A stretch of 6,102 nt of DNA from the NCBI GenBank assembly GCA_021778575.1, contig JAJYCH010000313.1, positions 1 to 6,102 on the forward strand, given 5' to 3'. Below the pieces are notes generated by a model, which was not told where the DNA came from, searched no databases, and saw nothing but the letters and a program-made list of their open reading frames with translations. Position numbers and translations under genes: made by a program. Within the stretch, counting starts at the first letter, position 1, and each line of letters opens with the position of its first letter. Shown here one piece after another: positions 1-5,813 of the stretch. This DNA comes from Planctomycetota bacterium (lineage in GTDB: Bacteria > Planctomycetota > Planctomycetia > Isosphaerales > Isosphaeraceae).

Positions 1-38
1 TTGGCAAGCTCGATCTGTCGGACCTGGAACCTGCGTGA
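1..38 (+). CDS. possible C-terminal tail of an upstream gene
   Basis: Frame 3 runs open from the window edge and reads GKLDLSDLEPA before a TGA at 36-38. The hydrophilic acidic composition resembles a natural protein C-terminus, and the following hairpin would suit the end of a plus-strand gene converging on the isomerase gene. Only 11 residues are visible, so no family can be assigned. Frame 1 is also open until 116 and cannot be excluded. Confidence 0.25.
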   Translation, partial: GKLDLSDLEPA

Positions 39-100
39 AGGGTCCGTCACCAGGGTCTCAGCTCGCGTAGGGTGGAGTCGCCGCTTCCGTCCCAAAAGTA

Positions 101-132
101 GGGTGGGTCGAGCCTGAGGCTCGGCACCACCC
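101..132. terminator. GC-rich hairpin, possible bidirectional terminator
   Basis: The arms GGGTGGGTCGAGCC and GGCTCGGCACCACCC pair around a TGA loop with one bulge and one mismatch. The plus strand continues CTCCCTTTT and the minus strand continues TACTTTT, so each side has a short, imperfect T-run. It lies 39-70 nt past the stop of the minus-strand isomerase gene, where a terminator is expected. A second GTAGGGTGG motif occurs at 67-75, matching 98-106, so this may instead belong to the dispersed GTAGGGTGGGTCGAG repeat type I recall from planctomycetes. The two readings are compatible. Confidence 0.5.
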
Positions 133-170
133 TCCCTTTTGAATTGTTGCAGCTTCGCCGCGTCACCGAT

Positions 171-1259
171 TTACTTGGGCGTCGCGGCCTTGGCGGCACC
201 GGTTCCGGTCCCAGCAGGCGCGGTGGGCGTCGGCGTGCTCTTGGGGAAGAAGTCGGCGGGCATCTTCTCGATGGTGATCTTGGCGGTCTTTCGCTCCGAG
301 GCGATGATCCGCTCGTGCAGGTCGGCTGCGTACTCGTTGCGGATCTGGAGCTTGTTTTGCTCGAAATCGACCGGTGTTCCGTCCTTGCGATCGGTCACCA
401 TCAGCAGGTGCATGCCATACGGCGACTCGATCGGCCCGGAGATCATGCCGACTTTCATCGCGAACGCGGGTGCGGCCAGTTCTTCGATCAGTCCCTGTCG
501 AAAGAAGAAGCCGACGTCGCCGCCTCGGGGGGTCTTCTTGTTATTGTCGTCCTCGGAATACTTGTTCGCGGCGTCGGCGAAGGAGATCTTCTTGGACTCG
601 ATCTCCTGTTTGATCGCCAGGAGCCTTTGCTTGGCCTTTTCCTTGTCGGCCGCGGTCGACTTCTGGTCGAGGATGAGCTGGATCTGGCTGGCCCGGACCT
701 GATTCCGGTGGAAGACGTCCTTGTTCTCGGCGACGAACTTCTTCAGCGCCGCGTCGGTGGCGACGGCCTCGATATACTTCCGGAAGCGGATGGCCGCGGC
801 CATGTCGTCGCGGACCTGAGCCACGGTGACGCCATGCGAGGCCAGCGCGACATAGACGTCCTGGCCATCCTTCTTGAACTGATCGGCGAAGGTCGCGAAT
901 TCGGCGTCGACTTCCTTCTCCGTCACGGCCAGGGCGGCTTGCTTCTTGAGATACTGCTTGAGGAGCCGGCTGTTGATCAGTTGCTCGATCGTCTTCTGGT
1001 AAATGTCCTGATCTTCATCGAGCGAGGCACCGGGCGGCGTACCGGTGTCCTGGAGCAGGCGGTACAGATCGTCGCGGATGATCGGCTCGCCGTTGACGGT
1101 GGCGAGAACCTGATCGAGGATCGCCGGACGCGACGGTTTGGCGGGCTTGGTGGCGGCTCTGGGGTCGGTCGGGGCCGACTTCGTCGCCTGGGCCGTGGCG
1201 AACGCCGACGAACCGGCGACAATCGAGACGATCAAGGCGGACTGGGCAAACAAGCGCAT
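171..1259 (-). CDS. secreted SurA/PrsA-like peptidyl-prolyl cis-trans isomerase (parvulin)
   Basis: This 362-aa protein is predicted to catalyse proline cis-trans isomerisation and chaperone exported proteins in the periplasm. Residues 1-24 form a signal peptide: a hydrophobic stretch ALIVSIVAG, then an AFA/TAQ-type cleavage region. A Pro/Ala/Lys-rich linker follows. Residues 46-160 resemble the SurA N-terminal chaperone region, starting ILDQVLATVNGEPI. The parvulin domain spans about 184-291, with the family landmarks VRASQIQL, FADAANKYSED, RGGDVGFFFRQG, and SPYGMHLLMVTD. A low-complexity Thr/Pro/Ala tail closes the protein. I chose the ATG at 1259 because AGGGAGA lies 9 nt upstream and because the signal peptide starts there; an in-frame GTG at 1283 would add eight residues that do not fit. 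It stands alone, divergent from the toxin-antitoxin genes. Paralogues are usual in this family, so I give no gene symbol. Confidence 0.93.
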   Translation of the reverse strand: MRLFAQSALIVSIVAGSSAFATAQATKSAPTDPRAATKPAKPSRPAILDQVLATVNGEPIIRDDLYRLLQDTGTPPGASLDEDQDIYQKTIEQLINSRLLKQYLKKQAALAVTEKEVDAEFATFADQFKKDGQDVYVALASHGVTVAQVRDDMAAAIRFRKYIEAVATDAALKKFVAENKDVFHRNQVRASQIQLILDQKSTAADKEKAKQRLLAIKQEIESKKISFADAANKYSEDDNNKKTPRGGDVGFFFRQGLIEELAAPAFAMKVGMISGPIESPYGMHLLMVTDRKDGTPVDFEQNKLQIRNEYAADLHERIIASERKTAKITIEKMPADFFPKSTPTPTAPAGTGTGAAKAATPK

Positions 1260-1268
1260 CGGAACGCA

Positions 1269-1275
1269 TCTCCCT
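1269..1275 (-). promoter_or_regulatory. ribosome binding site deciding the isomerase start
   Basis: On the minus strand AGGGAGA lies 9 nt before the ATG at 1259. It falls inside the extension that the GTG at 1283 would encode, which favours the ATG. Confidence 0.6.
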
Positions 1276-1336
1276 GATGGCACTGGGGGCGAGATCCTTC
1301 ATCCCAAACGGTCGCCGGGCGACCCCAATAATTTCG

Positions 1337-1342
1337 ATTATA
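1337..1342 (-). promoter_or_regulatory. possible -10 box for the isomerase gene
   Basis: The minus strand reads TATAAT, a perfect match to the sigma-70 -10 consensus, 78 nt before the ATG at 1259. At 17 bp spacing the -35 position reads GCGGCG, which is not consensus. It is the only AT-rich stretch in the area, so the assignment is tentative. Confidence 0.25.
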
Positions 1343-1502
1343 TCGATCGCGACGGATTCCGCCGCGCCAATTTCTGGTGCCAGTCCAGCTTGCGCCGGGC
1401 ATCTGTTGCGGTTTGGCGTGATGATCGGGGACCGGCTCGGTTCGGAATCGAAGCCGCGCCTGTTCTGCGTCTCTCGATCGAAGAAAAGTTGTAAAAGGCT
1501 TT

Positions 1503-1519
1503 ACCAAAAGCATTTTGGT
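1503..1519. repeat. short AT-rich palindrome
   Basis: ACCAAAA and TTTTGGT flank a GCA centre, giving perfect 7-bp arms. It lies just outside the repeat array and about 245 nt upstream of the isomerase start. It could be a protein-binding site or chance; nothing nearby identifies a regulator. Confidence 0.3.
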
Positions 1520-1549
1520 TGAGAGGGTGGACGGGCTTCGGGATTTCCC

Positions 1550-1768
1550 AAAACGAACCCAATCGCCCTGGAGACGTCGCGACAAAACGAACCCAATCGC
1601 CCTGGGTAACCTCTTGCCAGAACGAACCCAGTGCGAATCCTGACGCATCGCCGATCCCAAACGAAGCCAAGCTCCAGCCGCCCGAGCCGGCCCATCTCGA
1701 TCGGAGCGGTTGACAAAACGAAGCCAATCCTCGATCGCCGCTGCCGGGAAAAACGAACCCAATCGCTC
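1550..1768 (+). repeat. array of six AACGAA(C/G)CC direct repeats, about 35 bp period
   Basis: The core AACGAACCC or AACGAAGCC starts at 1552, 1586, 1621, 1660, 1717 and 1752, always in the same orientation. Steps are 34, 35, 39, 57 and 35 bp. The first two units are longest and share AAAACGAACCCAATCGCC followed by CTGG; the sixth shares AAAACGAACCCAATCGC. The fourth and fifth carry G in place of the first C of CCC. Sequences between cores differ. The unit is too short and too variable for CRISPR. I recall such AACGAACCCAATCGC strings as frequent in Isosphaeraceae intergenic DNA, but their role is unknown to me. Confidence 0.85.
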
Positions 1769-2059
1769 GGATCGGTCTGACCATCCAGGGGACGAGTGAA
1801 TCCAGCGTTGCGTCGATGAGCGTCTGTCATTCGAAAAAATCGCCCCGGCGGGGATTTGCGATCACAATTTCTTCGTTGAAAGGGGAAAATGGCCAAAGCA
1901 CGAGAAATGGAGTCCAGGTCCACTTGCCAACCGGATCTTGAACGTTGAACCGCCGCGAACGCCCCACCTGGCCTGCAAAGGCTCTCTACTGAAGAACATG
2001 CACGAGCCGCAGTTCTTGAGGCGAGATCGTCGGTTCGTCGCGAAGCCTGGAGGAAGACG

Positions 2060-2383
2060 GTGATCCAATCATCCACGCCACTCAGAGGTGTCGTTCGCGG
2101 CAGAACGATTGAGCTGGAGACAGAACCAGGACTGCCCGATGGCCAGAACGTCGCTGTCACCGTGCAAGCGGTGGGAGCCCTGTTCGTGCCGCCGAACATC
2201 GCGACTTCGACCGATGCCCTGCGTCGCTGGTGTCAGGCTCGGGCGGAGGTGGAAAACCTTCCCCCTGGAGAAGGACTGCGACGCAGCTTCGGAACCTGGG
2301 CTGAAGACACCGAGGAGTTGGATACCTATCTCGCAGCCAATCGTCGGAGTCGCAAGCTCGGTCGGCCGGGGATCGACACTTGA
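2060..2383 (+). CDS. VapB-like type II antitoxin candidate
   Basis: The 107-aa product is probably the antitoxin that binds and neutralises the PIN-domain toxin encoded directly downstream, and represses its own operon. Residues 8-36 (LRGVVRGRTIELE, then LPDGQNVAVTVQ) form a beta-rich segment like the AF2212-type antitoxin fold. Residues 72-103 (GLRRSFGTWAEDTEELDTYL, then a basic stretch) look like the helical toxin-binding tail, with the WAED(x)EELDxYL pattern I recall from planctomycete antitoxins. The start is GTG, supported by GGAGGAA at 2049-2055. Its TGA overlaps the toxin TTG as TTGA, typical of translational coupling. The frame is intact although the toxin is broken, so it may persist as an orphan antitoxin. 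The family assignment is from memory of motifs. Confidence 0.75.
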   Translation: MIQSSTPLRGVVRGRTIELETEPGLPDGQNVAVTVQAVGALFVPPNIATSTDALRRWCQARAEVENLPPGEGLRRSFGTWAEDTEELDTYLAANRRSRKLGRPGIDT

Positions 2384-2859
2384 GTTTTCTCCTCGACACC
2401 GATATTTGCTCGGCCTATCTCAAGGGGAATCATCCGGTCGGTAACAGGGTTCTTCAGTAGACTGGCCGGCTCCACGTCTCGGCGATCACCGCCGGCGAAT
2501 TATATACATGGGCATTTCGAGCCCAAGCATCTCCAAAGCGACTGATCGACTTGCTCGCCTTCCTCAAAGATATCGCAATCGTTGAAATCGACGATTCCGT
2601 GGCACGCCAGTTCGGAGAAATCCGGGCAGCCCTGTTCGACGCCGGATTGCCAACCCCTGACATGGATCTCATGAATGCGGCGACTGCACTCGTTCACGGA
2701 TTCACGATGGTCACGCACAATACCAAGGACTACGCCGATGTCCCCGGGCTGAGCCTGGCGGACTGGCTAAATCCAGATGGCGGGGGGTCACAAATGGCGG
2801 GGGGTCAGACTTGGTTTTTGGTTTTCTCTCATCGGCTAGAAACCAAAAACCAAGTCTGA
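2380..2859 (+). pseudogene. VapC-like PIN-domain toxin, broken by an amber stop
   Basis: One frame from the TTG at 2380 encodes a near-complete PIN-domain ribonuclease toxin, except for TAG at 2458-2460 (codon 27). The expected acidic metal-binding residues are all present in the frame: D6 in LLDTD, E40 in AGEL, D96 in PDMDL, and D117 in NTKDY. The wild-type codon was probably Tyr (TAT or TAC), since relatives I recall read FLQYTGRL where this reads VLQ-stop-TGRL. Restart at the TTG at 2551 or ATG at 2662 would lose D6 and E40. The natural end, near DWLNP at about 2775, has been overrun by the palindrome, so the frame continues with repeat-encoded residues to the TGA at 2857-2859. The start is a weak TTG overlapping the antitoxin stop. 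With no frameshift and intact motifs, the damage looks recent. Confidence 0.87.
2777..2807 (+). repeat. tandem duplication at the left edge of the palindrome
   Basis: ATGGCGGGGGGTCA occurs at 2777-2790 and again at 2794-2807, a 17-bp step. The second copy leads into the palindrome; the first is an orphan edge. It suggests slippage or repeated insertion at this boundary. Confidence 0.8.
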
Positions 2860-2863
2860 CCCC
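2792..2863. mobile_element. REP-like long palindrome, copy 1
   Basis: A left arm at 2801-2827, starting GGGGTCAGACTTGG, pairs with a right arm at 2838-2863, ending CCAAGTCTGACCCC. Only one bulged T interrupts them, and the loop is 10 bases. The 39 bases at 2792-2830 recur identically at 6044-6082. GGGGTCAGAC hairpins are the type associated with REP-associated tyrosine transposases (RAYT, Y1 family), which suggests a non-autonomous element mobilised in trans. No transposase gene is in the window. The element sits at the 3' end of the toxin pseudogene, where it replaced the stop codon, and could also act as a terminator. Confidence 0.8.
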
Positions 2864-2903
2864 TGGTCTCCTAGTCTGACCCCTGGTCTCCTTCTGGTCT
2901 CCT
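2853..2903 (+). repeat. 20-bp tandem repeat at the right edge of the palindrome
   Basis: AGTCTGACCCCTGGTCTCCT occurs at 2853-2872 and, head to tail, at 2873-2892. A partial third unit, TCTGGTCTCCT, follows at 2893-2903. The first unit includes the terminal part of the palindrome's right arm, so the element's edge was duplicated with 10 bp of flank. Confidence 0.85.
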
Positions 2904-2971
2904 TGGGAAATGTGTGGGTGTCGTCTGGGGTTTCCGTGGCCCATACTGTGTCGGATTTGTGTCGGGTCAAA

Positions 2972-3184
2972 ATGAGCAGGACACCTGGTTTCCGATGGCT
3001 CATCTACGTATCAGATGGATCGAGCGATCCATTCCTCAGATTCGGTGGATTTGCTGATTCTGAGGGAGAGCTTGATCCGATTGTGTTTTTTTGTACACAA
3101 TGCGATTCTCCTGTCTCCGGCCGATCTTCGAAGAAGGTCGCTTGCTGGGGTGTTTCCGTCCCAGAAGAATTATGTTCAGATTGA
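2972..3184 (+). CDS. possible small Cys-containing protein
   Basis: The frame from ATG 2972 encodes 70 aa and ends 26 nt before the protease start, so it could be the first gene of the protease operon. The C-terminal half has FFCTQC, then ACWG and a final ELCSD: four cysteines spaced in a way that could suit a small zinc-binding knuckle. Composition (Trp, Phe, Asp) looks protein-like. Against it, no strong ribosome binding site precedes the ATG, and the stretch contains inverted repeats that could make it a regulatory leader instead. I do not recognise a family. Confidence 0.3.
   Translation: MSRTPGFRWLIYVSDGSSDPFLRFGGFADSEGELDPIVFFCTQCDSPVSGRSSKKVACWGVSVPEELCSD
3015..3032. repeat. 18-bp palindrome upstream of the protease
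   Basis: ATGGATCG and CGATCCAT flank a central AG, giving perfect 8-bp arms. A second, wider inverted repeat follows: CCTCAGA at 3034-3040 and TCTGAGG at 3059-3065. Both lie 145-200 nt before the protease ATG and could be operators or leader hairpins, unless this stretch is coding. Confidence 0.4.
3080..3101. repeat. inverted repeat with T-rich centre upstream of the protease
   Basis: ATTGTGT and ACACAAT form perfect 7-bp arms around TTTTTTGT. A loose -35-like TTGATC at 3072-3077 precedes it, with TACACA at 3094-3099 as a poor -10. It may overlap a promoter for the protease gene about 110 nt downstream, but the boxes are weak. Confidence 0.25.
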
Positions 3185-3210
3185 GTGGACATCGAAACAG
3201 GAGATAAAAA

Positions 3211-4335
3211 ATGGCAGCAGACTCGAAACAAGATGAGCTTGCCCTTCAAATGGTCAAGCAATTGCAAAAAGAATTGTTGCAGCAAGGTCGTTATACATTC
3301 GCACCAGCGATCGGAAAATACGCAGCGGTCCAACCGGCGGCGGGAATTCCGGCAACGGGACCGAATCTTGCGGGATTTGGCTCGGCGGACCTCGACATCT
3401 TCGGTATCGGATACGAGAAGGGCGGAAGCGGAGATCGTTCGAAGGTTCACATCTATGTCACGAAGGGCTCATTGACGGATCTTAGGAGATACGAAGGGGA
3501 CGCAACCGGGGTTCCCATTGAAATCCACAAGATCGGTAGACTCATCATCAAGCCGGAAGTTGCAAAAGGAGCAAATCGCAACGGCAACCACTATCGGTAT
3601 GGTGGACGTGTCGCTTGCGGTAGCTCCTGCGCTCCAACGGGTGAAAACTACAGCGGAACCTTTGGTGCTCTAGTTCGCTCCAGCGGCGGTCAACTCTTCA
3701 TGATGTCCAACAACCATGTGCTTTCGGCATGCAATCACGCGGACATTGGAACTCCCATCATGTCTCCCAGCAACATGGACGGTCGCGCCGGACTCGCCCC
3801 GACAGAGATAGGACGGCACACGATGTTCATCGAATTGAGGAGCGGGCAGCCCGACGTTGTTCAACCCTGTCGCGTTGATGCTGCCCTTGCCGAAGTGGTA
3901 GATGAGGCTCGCGTCACTTCCTGGCAAGGGGATGATGTCTACGGCTACGACACACCAGCCGTCGTTGCCGAGCCGCAAGCTGGAACGGTGGTCAAAAAAT
4001 TTGGTCGCTCGACTGGACTAACTCGGGGTATCCTTCAGGCATTGCTCCCGATCGGAACGGCGTTCCCATACTCCAGCGGTCAGTTTACAGCGACCGTGTG
4101 GTTTCAGCACATTTGGGTGGTGCAATTACTCGACAAGCACTTCGCCTTGCTCGGCGACTCGGGTAGTTTGGTTGTATCGGACGATGGTCAGCAGGCGATC
4201 GGCATTCTCTTTGCGGTGTCGAATAACGGGAAATGCGGATTTGTCTTGCCCATCAACGACATATTCGCGGAGTTTGCTAATCTTCCGAACTCAAGTTTTG
4301 GCGGCCTCGAATTGGTCGCCGGTCATGGAGTCTAA
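3211..4335 (+). CDS. cytosolic trypsin-like serine protease with N-terminal accessory domain
   Basis: The 374-aa product is predicted to cleave proteins, probably in the cytoplasm, since no signal peptide or membrane segment is visible. The likely catalytic triad is H169 in MMSNNHVLS, D223 in CRVDAALAEV, and S317 in LLGDSGSLVV. KFGRSTGLTRG (263-273) is the usual conserved strand between Asp and Ser. The order and motifs fit the bacterial trypsin-like family with an NNHVL histidine motif. Residues 62-114 form a separate small domain: DIFGIGYEKG, KVHIYVTK, GVPIEIHKIG. The N-terminus (1-26) is an amphipathic helix rich in Lys and Gln. AGGAG at 3199-3203 lies 7 nt before the ATG. The next gene starts 1 nt after its stop, so they should be co-translated. 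Cytosolic trypsin domains occur in bacterial conflict systems, but the substrate and trigger here are unknown. Confidence 0.87.
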   Translation: MAADSKQDELALQMVKQLQKELLQQGRYTFAPAIGKYAAVQPAAGIPATGPNLAGFGSADLDIFGIGYEKGGSGDRSKVHIYVTKGSLTDLRRYEGDATGVPIEIHKIGRLIIKPEVAKGANRNGNHYRYGGRVACGSSCAPTGENYSGTFGALVRSSGGQLFMMSNNHVLSACNHADIGTPIMSPSNMDGRAGLAPTEIGRHTMFIELRSGQPDVVQPCRVDAALAEVVDEARVTSWQGDDVYGYDTPAVVAEPQAGTVVKKFGRSTGLTRGILQALLPIGTAFPYSSGQFTATVWFQHIWVVQLLDKHFALLGDSGSLVVSDDGQQAIGILFAVSNNGKCGFVLPINDIFAEFANLPNSSFGGLELVAGHGV

Positions 4336-4336
4336 G

Positions 4337-4546
4337 ATGGCTCCGCAGGAAGCCGCCGGAACGCTTGCCGCTGAACTCCGAAATCAACCGTGGCTAACCA
4401 CGGTCGGTGTCGGCCTCCGAAATGGCAGGACTGTTCTATTTCTTTACGTAAACAGCAAGCGTGATACAAGACTCGCATCCCCTCCCTCTCAATGGGAAGG
4501 TTTTCCAGTCGTCATCGAGAAAATGGCTAACCTTCACCCTGCTTGA
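4337..4546 (+). CDS. small protein resembling the protease's accessory domain
   Basis: This 69-aa product looks like a free-standing version of the domain at residues 62-114 of the upstream protease. TTVGVGLRNG matches DIFGIGYEKG, VLFLYVN matches KVHIYVT, and WEGFPVVIEKMANLHP matches TGVPIEIHKIGRLIIKP, in the same order and at similar spacing. I chose the ATG at 4337 because GGAG at 4327-4330 lies 6 nt upstream. An in-frame ATG at 4325 overlaps the protease gene and has no such site. The gene starts 1 nt after the protease TAA, indicating one operon. It may bind the protease as a regulator, inhibitor or specificity subunit, or share a ligand with it; this is inference. It ends 19 nt from the convergent 415-aa gene. 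Confidence 0.72.
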   Translation: MAPQEAAGTLAAELRNQPWLTTVGVGLRNGRTVLFLYVNSKRDTRLASPPSQWEGFPVVIEKMANLHPA

Positions 4547-4565
4547 GCGGGTGGTGAAATGACGC

Positions 4566-5813
4566 TTAGGATCGGTAGAAGTTGAGATCCTCGATCTCAG
4601 GCGTCGTCGTCCATCTTCGGCAAACCTCGACCAATCTCTCGATTGTCGCAACCTGCTCCGATGGTCGTCCGGTGTCATTCGCTGGCTTGATTCCAACGAA
4701 CGGGCCACCCCAAGTCTCGGGTTGACCGATCTCGGAGTAAACATCGCCCTCGGTCTTCGGCATACCTTCCATGAATTGCCGATAGTCCGCTTCGCGTTGA
4801 TCGTAGAGGTAAGTGAAGTCCATGTTGTAGGGATGACGTTCGGTCGAGGGTGTGTCCCGATCCTCAAAGAATTCCCTTCGGACGGCATGGTCAGTATGCA
4901 GCAAACCCGCGTAAGTGGTCCAATCTTTGCCCTCAATGGCCTTGGCGAGCTTGTCCTTGAAAGGATATGGGCAGTCTTTGAGTGCCTTCCCGCCCCTCAA
5001 ATCGCGGAGCCAGGTCACTCGGCCTTCCGCAATCGGATCGGAAAGAGATGACTCCTGTGTCGTCCGGTCGGGTGTGCCGATGAGCTTTGTTGGTTCGGCA
5101 TGGGAAATGGTGTACATCGCGGCCTTCAGAAACCACTCGGCTCGATCTTCTGCCTTGCTATACCATTCTTGAAACTGGCGCATGTGTCCAGGACTATTCG
5201 CGCTGAAAGCAATCCCCCCTGGAAATCGGTGGTCGTGCCACCATCGCCCATCGCCAGCAGCGGCGAAGAAATCCACGTTAAACCTGAATCCAAAGATCGA
5301 CTGTTCCTCTGGCTTGCGCAGGTAAAGGCAATCACTCGCAATGGTATTTGCCTTGACTCCCGGTCCAATTCCCACCCAACCGGCTAACTCTTGCAAATAG
5401 CAAGAAAAGCGATAGAGATTCTCGTCAGGTGCGGCCAAGGCGACCTTTTGGGAAGCAACAACGAGAATGAAGCTGTGTGGCGACCGACGCGAGTCGTGAT
5501 CGAGAGCCTGTTGCTTCCAGATCCGCTGTTCATGGGCGATTTTCGCTCGAACCGCATCGTCGCCTTCGATGATGTCTCGGTCGTTGATGATACAGAAGTA
5601 GATTGACTTGGATTTCGCCGCAACCCGACCAAACATGCACGTTTGCTTGTTCATGCAAAAAAGATTCAAGACCTCGGACATTTGATCCACGGTCGAGAAT
5701 GGGTGATGGAGTACAGCGTGAGCTTGCTCGATCTCCTGCGTGAAGGGTCGAGTTCCCCTGTACCTATCCTGGCGAAGCGAATCCCAATGCAAGCGGAGAG
5801 TTGCGTTACTCAT
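4566..5813 (-). CDS. uncharacterised 415-aa protein
   Basis: I do not recognise this protein with confidence. It is soluble-looking, without signal peptide or membrane segments, and rich in Trp, His, Arg and Asp. Striking stretches are TCMFGRVAAKSKSIYFCIIN (58-77), FILVVASQKVALAAPDENL (115-133), FRFNVDFFAAAGDGRWWHDH (176-195), PGGIAFSANSPGHM (198-211) and DFTYLYDQREADY (332-344). The CxFGRxAxKxxxIYFC pattern, followed by a hydrophobic strand and an FF(x)nG motif, faintly recalls the YqcI/YcgG family (which includes the haem-dependent N-hydroxylase GntA), but this is weak. The His/Trp cluster could bind metal or haem. AAGGAG lies 6 nt before the ATG at 5813. The gene converges on the protease operon with 19 nt between stops and no clear terminator, so transcription of one may interfere with the other. 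Confidence 0.85.
   Translation of the reverse strand: MSNATLRLHWDSLRQDRYRGTRPFTQEIEQAHAVLHHPFSTVDQMSEVLNLFCMNKQTCMFGRVAAKSKSIYFCIINDRDIIEGDDAVRAKIAHEQRIWKQQALDHDSRRSPHSFILVVASQKVALAAPDENLYRFSCYLQELAGWVGIGPGVKANTIASDCLYLRKPEEQSIFGFRFNVDFFAAAGDGRWWHDHRFPGGIAFSANSPGHMRQFQEWYSKAEDRAEWFLKAAMYTISHAEPTKLIGTPDRTTQESSLSDPIAEGRVTWLRDLRGGKALKDCPYPFKDKLAKAIEGKDWTTYAGLLHTDHAVRREFFEDRDTPSTERHPYNMDFTYLYDQREADYRQFMEGMPKTEGDVYSEIGQPETWGGPFVGIKPANDTGRPSEQVATIERLVEVCRRWTTTPEIEDLNFYRS

Larger units (their letters stand above)
1260..2059. other. long divergent intergenic region without a convincing gene
   Basis: About 800 bases separate the isomerase gene (minus) from the antitoxin gene (plus). The region should contain both promoters. 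It holds the possible -10 box at 1337-1342, a short palindrome at 1503-1519, and the repeat array at 1550-1768. Reading frames across 1501-2199 on the minus strand are translations of the repeats (recurring DWVRF, IGFVL and LGSF) and resemble no protein. In 1770-2048 I see only a weak inverted repeat, AAGAAC at 1992-1997 and GTTCTT at 2012-2017. Confidence 0.6.

Noticed and set aside
30..44. 15-base match CCTGCGTGAAGGGTC to 5735-5749
   Set aside because: One copy is inside the 415-aa gene, flanks do not match, and there is no sign of a repeat family; most likely chance.
144..1277. 377-aa plus-strand open frame opposite the isomerase gene
   Set aside because: It is the antisense shadow of a high-GC gene; its Gly/Arg/Leu/Asp-rich composition shows no motifs, while the minus strand encodes a clear signal peptide and parvulin domain.
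1260..1283. Upstream GTG start at 1283 for the isomerase
   Set aside because: It would place eight residues before the signal peptide and overlap the ribosome binding site used by the ATG at 1259.
1550..1768. CRISPR array
   Set aside because: The conserved core is only about 9-17 bases, unit sequence varies, spacing is irregular (34-57 bp), and no cas genes are present.
1232..2199. Minus-strand open frames across the repeat array
   Set aside because: Their recurring DWVRF, IGFVL and LGSF peptides are translations of the AACGAACCCAATCGC repeat in different frames, not a repeat protein.
2711..2944. Minus-strand 77-aa open frame over the palindrome
   Set aside because: It is made almost wholly of translated palindrome and edge repeats and has no independent support.
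3004..3450. 148-aa minus-strand open frame overlapping the protease start
   Set aside because: It covers the protease N-terminus antisense, is Ser/Arg-rich without motifs, and lacks any supporting context.
4436..4936. 166-aa minus-strand open frame
   Set aside because: It is a shifted-frame shadow of the 415-aa gene and the small gene, Arg/Ser-rich and motif-free.
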